From JAMZMI01 sp963848175 (lineage in GTDB: Bacteria; Bacteroidota; Bacteroidia; Cytophagales; Cyclobacteriaceae), in contig CAWKCO010000005.1 of NCBI GenBank assembly GCA_963848175.1, forward strand, positions 62,001 to 126,000: 64,000 nucleotides of DNA, read 5' to 3'. The number at the start of each line of letters is the position of its first letter. The stretch's first letter is position 1. The position numbers and the translations under genes are program-made. The notes below the pieces were generated by a model. The model saw nothing but the letters and a program-made list of their open reading frames with translations. It did not search any database and was not told the DNA's origin. This document shows positions 54,833 to 64,000 of the stretch, piece after piece.

Positions 54833-55844
54833 GGCGCTAAAACCCTATTCATCAGCACGTGATGAATATACGGGTAAATTGGGAGTTTTTTTGGATGCCA
54901 ATGAGAACTCTTTGGGTTCTTCCACGCAAGATTTGTACAATAGATATCCAGATCCGCACCATGCTGAATTGAAGGCGGAGTGGGCAAGAATCAAGAGCGT
55001 TGATACCTCCAATATTTTCTTTGGAAACGGTAGTGACGAGCCTATTGATTTATTGCTACGCATGTTTTGCGAGCCTAGTCAGGATCATATTATCACCATG
55101 CCACCGACCTACGGTATGTATGCCGTTTCGGCAGATATCAATGCTGTGGAAAATGTGCAAGTGCCATTGAAATCGGATTTCTCAATAGACCTTGAAGCAC
55201 TTCGCAAAGCTTGGAATGCCAACAGTAAAATACTTTTTGTTTGTTCTCCTAATAACCCTTCTGGTAATTTACTGGACAGAGAGGCCATTACGGTCATATT
55301 GAAAGAATTTCCAGGAATGGTTGTGCTCGATGAAGCTTATGTTGATTTTTCTTCAGAAGAAAGCTGGTGTACTTCTTTGGCTCAATATCCAAACTTGATT
55401 GTGCTTCAGACATTGAGCAAAGCTTGGGGAATGGCTGGCATCAGAGTAGGCGTGGCAATGGCTAATGAGAAGGTGATCAATGTTTTGGATAAAATAAAAC
55501 CACCTTATAATATTAGTTTACCAAATCAGCGTTTGGCATTGGAAGCGTTGCAAAACGAAGATAAGAAAAATAGCTACGTTAAAACCTTGTTGGAAGAGCG
55601 CGAGTGGTTGGTCGGGGAGCTTTCTCAACTGAGCATGGTAAAGAAAATCGTGTCAAGTGATGCCAATTTCTTGTTGGTTGAATTTGAAGAAGGAAAGGCG
55701 CTTTTTGATTATCTAATTCAGAATACACTGATAGTCCGGTATAGAGGCACGCAACTTCATTGCGAAGGCTGCTTGCGCATAACCATTGGCACTAAAGAAG
55801 AGAATCGAGAGTTGATAAAGCTGCTGAAAAGCTATTCTGCTTGA
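54795..55844 (+). CDS. hisC: Histidinol-phosphate aminotransferase
   Basis: The 349-residue class I/II PLP aminotransferase has LKPYSSARDEYTGKLGVFLD at the N-terminus, ANENSLG, CSPNNPSGN, VVLDEAYVDF and the PLP lysine in LQTLSKAWGMAGIRVG, as in HisC. It converts imidazole-acetol phosphate to histidinol phosphate. The operon stops here: the next gene is convergent. hisB and the other his genes, often next in Bacteroidota, are not in the window. Confidence 0.96.
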   Translation: MESPERLIRKHLKALKPYSSARDEYTGKLGVFLDANENSLGSSTQDLYNRYPDPHHAELKAEWARIKSVDTSNIFFGNGSDEPIDLLLRMFCEPSQDHIITMPPTYGMYAVSADINAVENVQVPLKSDFSIDLEALRKAWNANSKILFVCSPNNPSGNLLDREAITVILKEFPGMVVLDEAYVDFSSEESWCTSLAQYPNLIVLQTLSKAWGMAGIRVGVAMANEKVINVLDKIKPPYNISLPNQRLALEALQNEDKKNSYVKTLLEEREWLVGELSQLSMVKKIVSSDANFLLVEFEEGKALFDYLIQNTLIVRYRGTQLHCEGCLRITIGTKEENRELIKLLKSYSA

Positions 55845-55848
55845 TGCC

Positions 55849-56661
55849 TTAGGGAGTAAACTTGATAAACACGTTAAATGCTGCTTGCTGCCTATTGTTT
55901 ACGCTTCCATAACCAGGGATACTATAAACATTTACTGGATAGGGATCATTGTCGTGCGTTACAAGAAAGCGCATACGAAAAAAGAACCCCAGTTTAAGAA
56001 GTTGGTTGATTTTGGCGTTGGGATTCGATTTATTAAAAATTATTCGACTTTCTGAGGTAAGCACTAGCGACCACCACCGAGCAGTAAAGTCATCGCCATT
56101 GGGGCGGTCAAGTGAAATATATTTGTCATCTTGAAGGCCTGAAGGGCTTATATTCGAAAATGCACCTTTATCGGAGTACTGACTGTAGCCGTATCTCACA
56201 CCTAAGCCAATACTGGATTTCGCATTGATGTCAGTCATTAGTCCTCCGCCAAATCGAAGATACGTTCCCTTTGACTCGTAATAACCATTTGTGTAAGCAT
56301 GCTCTGGCCGCAGTGCTGCTTTACCAAATTCCGCTGTAGCCTCAAAACGGTTGAAGAATAGGAGAGAGGCTCCACCTTCCCATTTTTCTTCCCAGCCAAT
56401 AATGGTAGGAATCAGCTTCCCGTAATCGAAAAAGAATTGGGGTTGAAAATTTCTCCTAGGAGGAAGGGGCAAAGAAGAGGTGTCTATTGGCGGAGCTATA
56501 CTGTCTGCTTCCACATATAGCGTACTATCCACTGGCATACTCGTGATTACCATGGCCAGAGAATCTTGCTCTTGCATGCTCAACGAATCTGCGTCATTTT
56601 GCGCTTGCGCAAAACTCAACACAAAAATCCAACTAAAAATAGATAGTGACCAATACTTCAT
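55849..56661 (-). CDS. DUF6048-like outer-membrane protein
   Basis: The ATG at 56661 gives 270 residues with a signal peptide (MKYWSLSIFSWIFVLSFAQA). It is followed by a Ser/Asp-rich linker and a beta-barrel part (FFFDYGKLIPTIIGWEEKWE, YLRFGGGLMTDINAKSSIGL, GFFFRMRFLV) ending in FNVFIKFTP. It resembles DUF6048 proteins. The upstream gene overlaps it by 29 bases and looks like DUF6452, its usual partner. Function unknown; outer-membrane location inferred. Confidence 0.7.
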   Translation of the reverse strand: MKYWSLSIFSWIFVLSFAQAQNDADSLSMQEQDSLAMVITSMPVDSTLYVEADSIAPPIDTSSLPLPPRRNFQPQFFFDYGKLIPTIIGWEEKWEGGASLLFFNRFEATAEFGKAALRPEHAYTNGYYESKGTYLRFGGGLMTDINAKSSIGLGVRYGYSQYSDKGAFSNISPSGLQDDKYISLDRPNGDDFTARWWSLVLTSESRIIFNKSNPNAKINQLLKLGFFFRMRFLVTHDNDPYPVNVYSIPGYGSVNNRQQAAFNVFIKFTP

Positions 56662-57379
56662 TGTCTTCACATTTCTTTGTTTCACAAACAATTTTAGGAG
56701 GTGTTTCGTAGGTATATTTTGCCCGTGCGGTATCAATACCAATGCCAAATGCTCGAACCTTCACTTTTCCCTTAGCATCCACTCTTATTTCGGTTTCATA
56801 TTCAAAGCTGATTTCCTTCACTTTATTCTCAATGTCTATCTCGTAGCTGGTCAGCGTAGCATTTTCATTCATTAGCAACGGGAGCTTGTATAAAGTACGA
56901 CCTGTATCAGGGGGTAGGCTTTTGCCTGTTTGGAGAAGGGTAATTCTATTTACTTTAACAAAACCAGAAGCGATGCTTTTACGCGCTACCTGCAAGGTAG
57001 AGTCGTTGGTCTTTTTAATTTTTTGAATTGGAAGAATCGTAGTATTTAAGTTGTCTGTAGCCGAAGTGATGTTGTTGCGAATATCTATGGTATCTTGAAT
57101 GTATTCAGTTTTTCCAGCTTCAATTGAGTCTGCTAATTGGTCTATTTTCTTCAGCCAATTACGAATTTCGGTATCTATCGAATCCTTTTTCTTCTTTAAG
57201 GTACTGAGCTCAACTGTCAATATAGAGATAGTCGAGTCCAGCCCAGCTAGGCTGTCTTCATTGATAAACTTCACATCGATGGTTGGCTCAAAGTACAACG
57301 GCTCTCCACAATCTGGGCATGGCTCGCAAGCATATATCAATGCTGCTATTGCAAATAGAATGATAAATATTCCCTTCAT
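56633..57379 (-). CDS. DUF6452-like lipoprotein
   Basis: The 248-residue lipoprotein has ALIYACEPCPDCGEP with a lipobox Cys, a coiled-coil region (about residues 45-115: SISILTVELSTLKKKKDSID), then beta-rich sequence (YKLPLLMNENATLTSYEIDI) ending in a Cys pair (VCETKKCED). It matches the DUF6452 type, which is found beside DUF6048 in Bacteroidota. It begins 6 bases after the priA stop and so is probably in its operon. Confidence 0.75.
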   Translation of the reverse strand: MKGIFIILFAIAALIYACEPCPDCGEPLYFEPTIDVKFINEDSLAGLDSTISILTVELSTLKKKKDSIDTEIRNWLKKIDQLADSIEAGKTEYIQDTIDIRNNITSATDNLNTTILPIQKIKKTNDSTLQVARKSIASGFVKVNRITLLQTGKSLPPDTGRTLYKLPLLMNENATLTSYEIDIENKVKEISFEYETEIRVDAKGKVKVRAFGIGIDTARAKYTYETPPKIVCETKKCEDNEVLVTIYF

Positions 57380-57385
57380 GGTCTT

Positions 57386-59849
57386 TTAAACTGGATCTAC
57401 ATCGTAAGACACTCTTACACTTTGATAAGAACGCTGACTCAGCAAGTTAGTACGCGAAGTAAGCAGGAATTCTTTTAATGCATTCAAATTCACTGCCTGT
57501 TTTTGAACTTTTACCGTGATTTCCATCAAATATTGATTTCTGACTCTGCCAATAAGTGGTTCCACTGGGCCAATGACTTGTAGTGCCCCCAATTGACTGA
57601 CCAGGTGATTGTACATTGCATGTGCAGCGTCTACTACAGTCTGCTTTTCTCTATTTTTAAGTGTGATCACGATCATCCTGAAAAATGGGGGATAGTGAAA
57701 CTGTTCTCGTTCCAAAATCTCGTTTCGGTAGAAAGCATCATAGTCATTGTTTTTCACCCAGGTCAATATTTGTTGACTGGGATCACTGGTTTGGATGATG
57801 ACTTTACCCTTTTCCTGACGTCTGCCAGATCGTCCACTCACTTGGTGGATCATCTGAAATGCCCGCTCATGTGCCCTGAAATCGGGGAAGTTGATCATTC
57901 TATCGGCAGAGAATATACCTACCAAAACTACCTTGTCGAAATCCAGTCCTTTGCTCACCATCTGTGTGCCAATCAGCACATCGATATCTCCATTTTCAAA
58001 GTCATTGATAATGCGCTGGTAGCCGTTCTTACTTCGCGTAGAGTCCAAATCCATCCGCTGAATGCGAGCATTCGGAATCAGTATTTCCAACTCTTCTTCC
58101 AATTTCTCTGTACCAAAACTCATCGTTTTTAGTTCGTGAGAGCTGCATTGAGGGCATTCGGTAATCATGCTCTTTTTGTGCCCGCAATAATGGCAAACGA
58201 GCACGTTTTGATAAATATGGTAAGTTAAGCTCACGTCACAGTTTGGGCATTTGGCACTAAACCCGCACTGGTCACACTGAAGAAAAGGAGCATAACCACG
58301 GCGGTTTTGAAACAAGATGACCTGTTTGTTTTCTTCGAGTGTTTTCGTGATTTCGTCCACAAGTTGAGAGGAGAAATTACCCTTAAGCATCTTTTTCTTT
58401 TTCTCACGGCTCATGTCCGCAAAGAGTATGTCTGGCATCTGCACATCGCCAAAGCGCTTGTCCATTCTCACCAGACCATATTTGCCATCGAGTGCATTTT
58501 TATAAGTCTCAATGGCTGGGGTAGCAGTACCTAGCAATGTTTTGGCATGAAATACTGCACCTAAATATAAGGCCGTATCTCTGGCATGGTATCGTGGTGC
58601 GGGTTCGTATTGTTTGTAAGAGCTTTCATGCTCTTCGTCTACAATGATGAGAGATAGTTCTGGAAATGGTAAGAAAATCGCACTACGTACGCCTACCACA
58701 AATTTGTATTCCCCGTTCAGTACTTTGTTCCAAACCTCTACTCGCTCGTTCTCAGAATATTTAGAGTGGTATACACCAAACGTATCGCCAAACGCCTTAC
58801 GCAAACGCTTTATAATCTGTGTGGTAAGGGCAATCTCGGGTAGAAGATAGAGCGCATGACCTTCGTTTTGGATGATGTCTTCAATAAGCGAAATATAAAC
58901 TTCCGTCTTGCCACTACCAGTGATGCCTTTGAGCAACACAGTATCTTTTGATTGAAACGTTTCCAGTATTTCCTTTTTGGCCAAGGCCTGATCTGCTGAA
59001 AGAACCGGGATGTCACTTTCGTTTGTTGCGGAAAAAGGAATACGCGAAACATTCTCATTCCACTCTTCAAACACCTCATTTTTAATCAGGGTTTTCAAAC
59101 TGGAATCACTATTTCCATCATCCAGAATGGCTTTTCTTGATACGCCCACCTTATTGGAATCAAAATTTTCCATCAAGTTGGTGAGTCTCAAATAGGAGAG
59201 GAGCAGGTCGGCTTGTTTGGCTTTTTTCTCCAAAACCTCAAACAATTGCTGCACGCCTGTAGGGGAGTTGTGAGCAGATTGCAGCCTGACTCGTCGCTCC
59301 GTCTTGGGTGTGTATTTGTCTTTTATTTGCTCAAAAAGATGTATCGCATGTTTTTCCGATAGGCTTTTGATATGGTGATGTGCCGACTTTATCTCCAGCA
59401 GCTTTGCCAGCTCATCCAACGTCATTTCTTTCGTAGTGAGGTTGTTGATGATCAGCTGTTCTTTTTCCGTCAAATCCAATTCCGAAAGGTCTATATCCGG
59501 GATTGATAGAGATATACGATTCACTTGAAATCTTCAGCCCGGCAGGTAGTCCCGCATTCAAAACCTCACCTAGCGTGGACATATAGTATTGAGCGATCCA
59601 ACTAAAGAACGACAGTTGTGTTTTGGTGATTACTGGCTGCTGATCAATGATGTCAAGTATTTCCTTTGGTTGATACTCGGTGGGAGCATTATTGTGTAGG
59701 TGATGGATTATGCCCGTATAAATCTTCTTTTTCCCAAACTGAACAATAACTCTACACCCAGACTCAGGTAATTCTGAAGAATAGGCAGGAAGTAAATACG
59801 TAAATGTTCCTTTGAGAGGAAGAGGTAGTATGATTTCTGCAAATTTCAA
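57386..59849 (-). CDS. priA: Primosomal replication helicase PriA, one frameshift
   Basis: The N-terminal DNA-binding domain (59849 to about 59500: FAEIILPLPLKGTFTYLLP, QFGKKKIYTGIIH) joins after one frameshift to the helicase part: LLKGITGSGKTEVYISLIED (Walker A), VDEEHESSYKQYEPAPRYHA, eight zinc-binding Cys (CDQCGFSAKCPNCD, CHYCGHKK, CPQC) and VLIGTQMVSKGLDFDKV. An extra base in GGG 59499-59501 (CCC on the - strand) causes the break; corrected length is about 820 residues. PriA restarts stalled replication forks. As with fmt, a lesion in such a gene suggests an assembly error. Confidence 0.94.
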
Positions 59850-60075
59850 ATTGAGCTGTGTTGGTTCAGTGCTACGAAATTAGCGGAAATAAAGGTTCTG
59901 AGCGTAATGTTCGATTTGTTTAAGTGCGCTGGTGACTGAACCTGTGTGGTTTGATCTTACACAAGAAAACTAATGAAATTTGACCTTTTAGTGAGAGGAA
60001 TGATTGAAAGAATCGGGTAGAAGCGAGACTATTTTATGGATTAGCTATTGAGAGGTGAAGATGTAGTAATGTGAG

Positions 60076-60306
60076 TTATGGTAGTGATGTCTTTGCAGAA
60101 GCGGTGGCCGTTTGTGGTGTTGTCCTCATGTGAGAATAATTAACGCGCATTCTGTCAATGATTTTCATCGAAACAGATGCCAAGTCTATCGTATCCTCGA
60201 ATTGATCAAAGAGATTTGATAATTCATCTTGACTTAAGTTCTGTCCGGATGAAAGCTTAGCTTTCAATGTTTGTAGCAATTGTCTTTCTTCCTGTAAGTT
60301 GTCCAT
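60076..60306 (-). CDS. Small hypothetical protein
   Basis: The 76-residue frame MDNLQEERQLLQTLKAKLSS, rich in Gln, Leu and Asp, has a predicted helix-loop-helix (about 1-50) and a Thr/Ala-rich tail. It has no signal peptide or known motif. The amino-acid make-up looks like a real protein rather than a shadow, and no better frame is present. Isolated between priA and the YyaL-like gene. Confidence 0.5.
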   Translation of the reverse strand: MDNLQEERQLLQTLKAKLSSGQNLSQDELSNLFDQFEDTIDLASVSMKIIDRMRVNYSHMRTTPQTATASAKTSLP

Positions 60307-60682
60307 AATAAATAGCTGGTTATTTTGGGTACGTTAAACTTATCGAAAATGATTAATAATATTATCAATCGCTCATTTTATTCGACATAGATTGTGGATA
60401 AGACGGTAAAATTCTTGAGTGAATGAGTAGAGGTTTATTGGTAATGATAATATTTAAAGATTTTATAAGGTTATTTTCATGTGTATAGTGTTTATCTCAA
60501 TCGGTCACCGGTTCGCCGGCGCGATGGAATTCGCGATAAACTTATTCATCCTTCGGTTGGTATAATAAGGATTCTAAGTTTATGCTCATTTCGTATGTAA
60601 GAAAATCGCTTTAAAGGTGGTGAATAGCTCAACTATATGATCTTATATTTCGAAAATTATCTAACATGCAACTCCATATTTC
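60307..60682. other. Gene-free stretch with a GC-rich palindromic patch
   Basis: I see no gene in 376 bases. The patch 60498-60535 (CGGTCACCGGTTCGCCGGCG followed by CGATGGAATTCGCG) is much richer in G+C than its surroundings and includes CCGG and GCCGGC palindromes. It looks like a dispersed intergenic repeat or a protein-binding site. Confidence 0.45.
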
Positions 60683-62749
60683 CTAGAGCTGATCAATAGC
60701 TGCGTCAACAGAAGTAACCGGGCGTTTACATGTTTTGTCGAAACAAACGTAAATGGTGGTTTGTCCTCCTATCGTTCCTTTAAATTCGAAAAGTGGTAAA
60801 TCAGTGCCTTCTTTTCCTGCCATCAAAATCTTGTTTGGAATGAATCTGGACTGTAGGTCTTGCGTAACTTCTTTCGGGTCGTCACCAACTACTATAATTT
60901 CAGCCGTGGATTTATTCATCATCAACGTGACGAGAGACCAATGAGACATGTACTCTGGCTCTTTCTTCACCAAGCTGCTTACTTGTTTGGCCATTGCCAC
61001 GGAAGTTGTTTTAAAGTCCTCTCTGTCCATCATCAGCCCAAGTTTGTATAAGTTCTCAGCCATAATTGCATTGGAAGACGGGATCACATTGTCAAAGATT
61101 TCTTTCTTTCGTGCTATAAGGTTTTCAGACTCACTGCTATTGAAATAGAAAAGTTTTTCCTCTTTATCATAAAACTCAGATATGGTTTGCTCGCTTAGTT
61201 CTACGGCCAAAGTCAGAAATCTTTCGTCAAAAGTGGTTTCATAATATTTGATGAAACCCTGAATCACGGCTGCATAGTCTTCTAAGAAGCCTTGTGTTTT
61301 CTGACCTTGCACTCTTAATAGCTTTTTGTTTTGGATTAGTGACTTAGAAATGAAAGAAGCATTCGTTTTTGCCAACTTTAAGAAGAGTGGTTCGTGAGTA
61401 GCTTGATAAGCCTCGCACAACCCCGAGAGTGCTAGACCATTCCACCCCGAAATAATTTTATTATCCAACCCTGGTCGGATTCGCTCACTTCGTTTAGCCA
61501 ATGCCTTTTTATTGAAAGCTTCAATTTTTTCTAAGAGTGATGCTTCTGAGAGCTTCCAGTTGGCAGCAAAAGTTGAATCACCGTCTAAACGTCTCAATAC
61601 ATTGGTTTCTTCCCAGTTTCCGTGTTTGGTTACGTCATAGTATTTCGTGATGATAGAAGCATCCGCTCCTGCCAAACTATCAATTTGCTCGTAGCTCCAA
61701 ACATAAAATTTTCCTTCTACACCTTCACTGTCTGCATCTAGGGCTGAATAAAAGCCTCCTTGGTTATTCATCATTTCTCTTTCAAGCCACTCAGCAGTTT
61801 GAAGGAGTAATCGCTTATATTCAGGTTTTTTGGTGAGCTTGTAGCCATTTGCATAAAGACTCATTAGCTGGCCATTGTCGTAAAGCATCTTCTCGAAATG
61901 AGGCACATGCCACTCTCCATCTACGGAATACCGCGAAAACCCTCCGCCTATCTGATCATAAATGCCACCTTGGGCAATTTTGTCTAAAGTGAATAATACA
62001 TGAGATTGGAGCGAATCATCTTTAAAAATTTCACCATAGCTCATTAGGTATTGCCAAACACTAGGCATTGGAAATTTTGGCTCTTTTTTGACTCCTCCCC
62101 ATTTACTGTCCAATTTGGTTTTCAGCGTGTCTATGGCCAGAGTCAGGTCTTCGTCAGAGATCTCTGAAATATTCTCTTGCAACCCATATTTAGCAGCTTC
62201 ACTTGCTTGTAAATTTTTCGCAAATTCCTCAGCAGAAGCATTCAACTTGTCGTAATCGGTCTCGTATGCTTTGGCTATGCTTTGTAGTAGTTGGAGCCAG
62301 TTTTCTTTTGGAAAGTATGTGCCGCCATAGAAAGGTTTTTGCTCAGGGGTTAAAAAAACATTTAGCGGCCATCCGCCTCTCAGCCCCATAGCTTGTACGG
62401 CATCCATGTAGATATTGTCAATATCTGGACGCTCTTCACGATCCAGTTTGATGTTTATGAAATGTGTATTCATATAGGCAGCCACAGAATCATCTTCAAA
62501 GGATTCATGTGCCATCACATGACACCAATGACATGAAGAGTAGCCAATGCTCAATAGAATGGGTTTGTTCTCTTCTTTGGCTTTGCTTAGCGCTTCTTCA
62601 CCCCACGGATACCAATCCACAGGATTGTGTGCGTGCTGCAAAAGGTAAGGACTTGTGCTATCTATCAGTTTGTTGGTGTGCTCGTGATTCATACTTGAGT
62701 TGCAAGAGATTAGAAACAATAAGACAAGAAGGCTGAAAAAGTTTTTCAT
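60683..62749 (-). CDS. YyaL/SSP411-like thioredoxin-domain lipoprotein (DUF255)
   Basis: The 688-residue protein has a lipobox (LFLISCNS). A DUF255 thioredoxin-like domain follows with YLLQHAHNPVDWYPWGEEAL, GYSSCHWCHVMAHESFEDD (CxxC as CHWC) and GGWPLNVFLTPEQKPFYGGT. An (alpha/alpha) barrel-like part contains GGIYDQIGGGFSRYSVDGEW and FEKMLYDNGQLM. Many members are cytoplasmic; the lipoprotein signal suggests an exported form. Activity is not established for the family. It overlaps the GSCFA gene by 4 bases. Confidence 0.9.
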   Translation of the reverse strand: MKNFFSLLVLLFLISCNSSMNHEHTNKLIDSTSPYLLQHAHNPVDWYPWGEEALSKAKEENKPILLSIGYSSCHWCHVMAHESFEDDSVAAYMNTHFINIKLDREERPDIDNIYMDAVQAMGLRGGWPLNVFLTPEQKPFYGGTYFPKENWLQLLQSIAKAYETDYDKLNASAEEFAKNLQASEAAKYGLQENISEISDEDLTLAIDTLKTKLDSKWGGVKKEPKFPMPSVWQYLMSYGEIFKDDSLQSHVLFTLDKIAQGGIYDQIGGGFSRYSVDGEWHVPHFEKMLYDNGQLMSLYANGYKLTKKPEYKRLLLQTAEWLEREMMNNQGGFYSALDADSEGVEGKFYVWSYEQIDSLAGADASIITKYYDVTKHGNWEETNVLRRLDGDSTFAANWKLSEASLLEKIEAFNKKALAKRSERIRPGLDNKIISGWNGLALSGLCEAYQATHEPLFLKLAKTNASFISKSLIQNKKLLRVQGQKTQGFLEDYAAVIQGFIKYYETTFDERFLTLAVELSEQTISEFYDKEEKLFYFNSSESENLIARKKEIFDNVIPSSNAIMAENLYKLGLMMDREDFKTTSVAMAKQVSSLVKKEPEYMSHWSLVTLMMNKSTAEIIVVGDDPKEVTQDLQSRFIPNKILMAGKEGTDLPLFEFKGTIGGQTTIYVCFDKTCKRPVTSVDAAIDQL

Positions 62750-63708
62750 TGCGTGATTAACTGGCTTTTGATAAGGTTAAGTTCCAGGCTCACATCTGCG
62801 TGAGAAGAAAATTGAGCTACCTTATTGAGTAGTGACTGTAAAAATTTTTGATGCGAAGCTGATTCCGGGTGAAACGGCTTGTGCTGGATAGATGTAAGTA
62901 TTTTACTCCATTCGGTAATAAACTCGTTGGTACTATCATCAATAGAAGCCATTCTGAATTTCTCCCAAATGTAGCTGATGGCCTGTTCGTTGGGGTGAAT
63001 TAAATCTGATTTGTAGAATCTGTAATCTCGCAATTCATCGACCATGATCTCATAGCTAGGGAAATAGTAGGAGAGGGTATCCGAAGCGGTGATCTCATGT
63101 ATGGCTTGATGTAAAATGCCCTTGCTAATATTATTTTCATGCAAACCGTCTTTGGTGTGCCTCACAGGACTCACCGTGAATAACACTTTAATTGATGGGT
63201 TCTTTTTCCTTATTTGTAGCATCGTAGCATTGTAATCGCCGACAATTTCAGCTACAGATAGTAGAGACTTGCTGAAATTGTTTTGAGGGACTTTGTGGCA
63301 GTTGGCCACTATTGAGTCGTCTGATTTTAGTTTATAGACAAAGCTCGTTCCTAAAGTAATGATTAGCCATTGTGCTTGCTCAACACTTTGGCTCAATTGA
63401 TCTTGAGATGCATTGAGTTGTTGAAGTAACTTTTCTTGTGATAGTGCTGAGATGCTACTGTGCGTATCCCAATGATAAAATACTTCTCCATTTGCTATGA
63501 TGCGCTTTGAATCCATATTTCCTCGGAGCAACTGAAAAATGGATATAGGATTGAAAATCGTTCCGTATGGGTTTGTCAGTACAGAGAATTTATACTGGGT
63601 TAATTTCTCCGCTATATGATCGGAAAAGCATGACCCTACACAAATGATCTTATCGCTATGCTGGATAGGAGGTGTGGTTTTTGGTATGTCGAAGGTCAAT
63701 TGGAACAT
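62746..63708 (-). CDS. GSCFA-domain protein
   Basis: The 320-residue protein has IICVGSCFSDHIAEKL (the GSCFA signature), LTNPYGTIFNPISI, VFYHWDTHSSIS, LIITLGTSFVYKL, VLFTVSPVRHTKDGLHENN and SDLIHPNEQAISYIW. The order and the Ser, Asp and His positions suggest an SGNH/GDSL-type hydrolase fold. It may act on cell-surface polymers, but no substrate is known. It precedes the YyaL-like gene with a 4-base overlap. Confidence 0.92.
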   Translation of the reverse strand: MFQLTFDIPKTTPPIQHSDKIICVGSCFSDHIAEKLTQYKFSVLTNPYGTIFNPISIFQLLRGNMDSKRIIANGEVFYHWDTHSSISALSQEKLLQQLNASQDQLSQSVEQAQWLIITLGTSFVYKLKSDDSIVANCHKVPQNNFSKSLLSVAEIVGDYNATMLQIRKKNPSIKVLFTVSPVRHTKDGLHENNISKGILHQAIHEITASDTLSYYFPSYEIMVDELRDYRFYKSDLIHPNEQAISYIWEKFRMASIDDSTNEFITEWSKILTSIQHKPFHPESASHQKFLQSLLNKVAQFSSHADVSLELNLIKSQLITQ

Positions 63709-63756
63709 GTATGCAATTTATGCTAGCTCAATGAATATCCTGAGGAAGGCATAAAA

Positions 63757-63784
63757 AAACCCCAACCAATTAATGGATGGGGTT
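63757..63784 (-). terminator. Intrinsic terminator of the rplI unit
   Basis: On the - strand AAACCCCA pairs with TGGGGTTT, extended by CCA/TGG after one mismatch, and is followed by a T run (63753-63759). It separates rplI from the GSCFA gene. Confidence 0.85.
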
Positions 63785-63806
63785 TCGTATTGTGAATGTT
63801 GTGAGA

Positions 63807-64000
63807 TTAATCTCCTACAACATTAAGTTTTACTTCAGTTTTGATTTCTTTATGCAAGTCCACTTCAGCAGTGTGCTCACCAACTTCTTTAATAGAACCT
63901 AAAGAAATTTTCTTTCTGTCGATGTTGAAACCTTTTTCAGTCAAAGCATCAGAAACTTGTAGTGCAGTGATAGCACCGAAAATTTTACCTGATTCACCAG
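63807..64000 (-). CDS. rplI: Ribosomal protein L9, C-terminal part
   Basis: The - strand frame enters from the window edge and ends at TAA (63809-63807). It reads GESGKIFGAITALQVSDAL, FNIDRKKISLGSIKEVGEH and VDLHKEIKTEVKLNVVGD, the C-terminal domain of L9 with its typical SGKLFGSVT-like block. About 64 residues are present. It binds 23S rRNA. Confidence 0.95.
   Translation of the reverse strand, partial: GESGKIFGAITALQVSDALTEKGFNIDRKKISLGSIKEVGEHTAEVDLHKEIKTEVKLNVVGD

Noticed and set aside
60490..60540. tRNA T-arm (GGTTCG)
   Set aside because: No anticodon arm, acceptor stem or CCA-compatible fold can be formed around it; I found no tRNA or rRNA in the window.

Overview
This window looks like a chromosomal segment of a Bacteroidota bacterium, probably of the Cytophagia type and perhaps marine (inference). 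The protein families point that way: a UpxY-type NusG paralogue, a GSCFA protein, a NamZ/DUF1343 muramidase, a neighbouring DUF6048/DUF6452 pair, a CtlX hydrolase, menaquinone synthesis by MenA, and promoter-like TAnnTTTG hexamers. Base composition is moderate in G+C, and much poorer in G+C in the centre of the polysaccharide locus.

Region 1 (1-8246, + strand) is a sugar-catabolic operon. A LacI-type repressor is bracketed by two GGGAACGTTCCC operators. It is followed by a sodium:solute symporter, an aldo/keto reductase, a creatininase-family hydrolase, a desaturase-like diiron membrane oxygenase, a Rieske ferredoxin fused to an NqrF-like flavin reductase, and aldose 1-epimerase. The last oxygenase set resembles MocDEF, the rhizopine O-demethylation proteins, so I propose an oxidative O-demethylase or hydroxylase acting on an imported (methyl)sugar. 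This stretch carries many single-base frameshifts.

Region 2 (8268-36988, almost all - strand) is an exopolysaccharide/O-antigen locus. Read from high to low coordinates it has a YjbH-like outer-membrane protein, an IS copy, a ZU5-like lipoprotein, an outer-membrane barrel, Wza, Wzc, the UpxY antiterminator, genes for a CDP-3,6-dideoxyhexose (RfbF, RfbG, a reductase/epimerase and RfbH), a Wzx flippase, an acetyltransferase, Wzy, several glycosyltransferases and a WcaF-like acetyltransferase. After a second, inverted IS copy come another glycosyltransferase, an SDR epimerase, a WecA-type initiating transferase, a CapD/WbpM-type dehydratase and a second YjbH-like protein. Two nearly identical 1570-bp IS3-family elements lie in opposite orientation 18 kb apart, each inserted in unusual low-complexity word arrays that fill the intergenic spaces of this locus.

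Region 3 (37393-48550) is mixed: fmt, a PIN-domain toxin/antitoxin pair, NamZ, a LolC/E-like permease, a polyprenol-phosphate mannosyltransferase, and an arginine-metabolism group (arginine decarboxylase, an arginine-deiminase-like protein, CtlX). A duplicated 57-bp copy of the ctlX 3' end marks off a 2-kb accessory islet that holds a lipoprotein flanked by inverted repeats and a DUF4160/DUF2442-HTH module. A ParDE module follows.

Region 4 (48818-64000) is housekeeping: argS, menA, a universal stress protein, then hisG-hisD-hisC preceded by a clear histidine leader peptide and attenuator-like sequence. On the - strand lie the DUF6048/DUF6452 pair, priA, a YyaL-like thioredoxin-fold lipoprotein, a GSCFA protein and the end of rplI.

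Single-base frameshifts also interrupt fmt and priA, genes that should be functional, and two fall in 7-base homopolymers. Many of the broken genes here may therefore be assembly indels rather than true pseudogenes.
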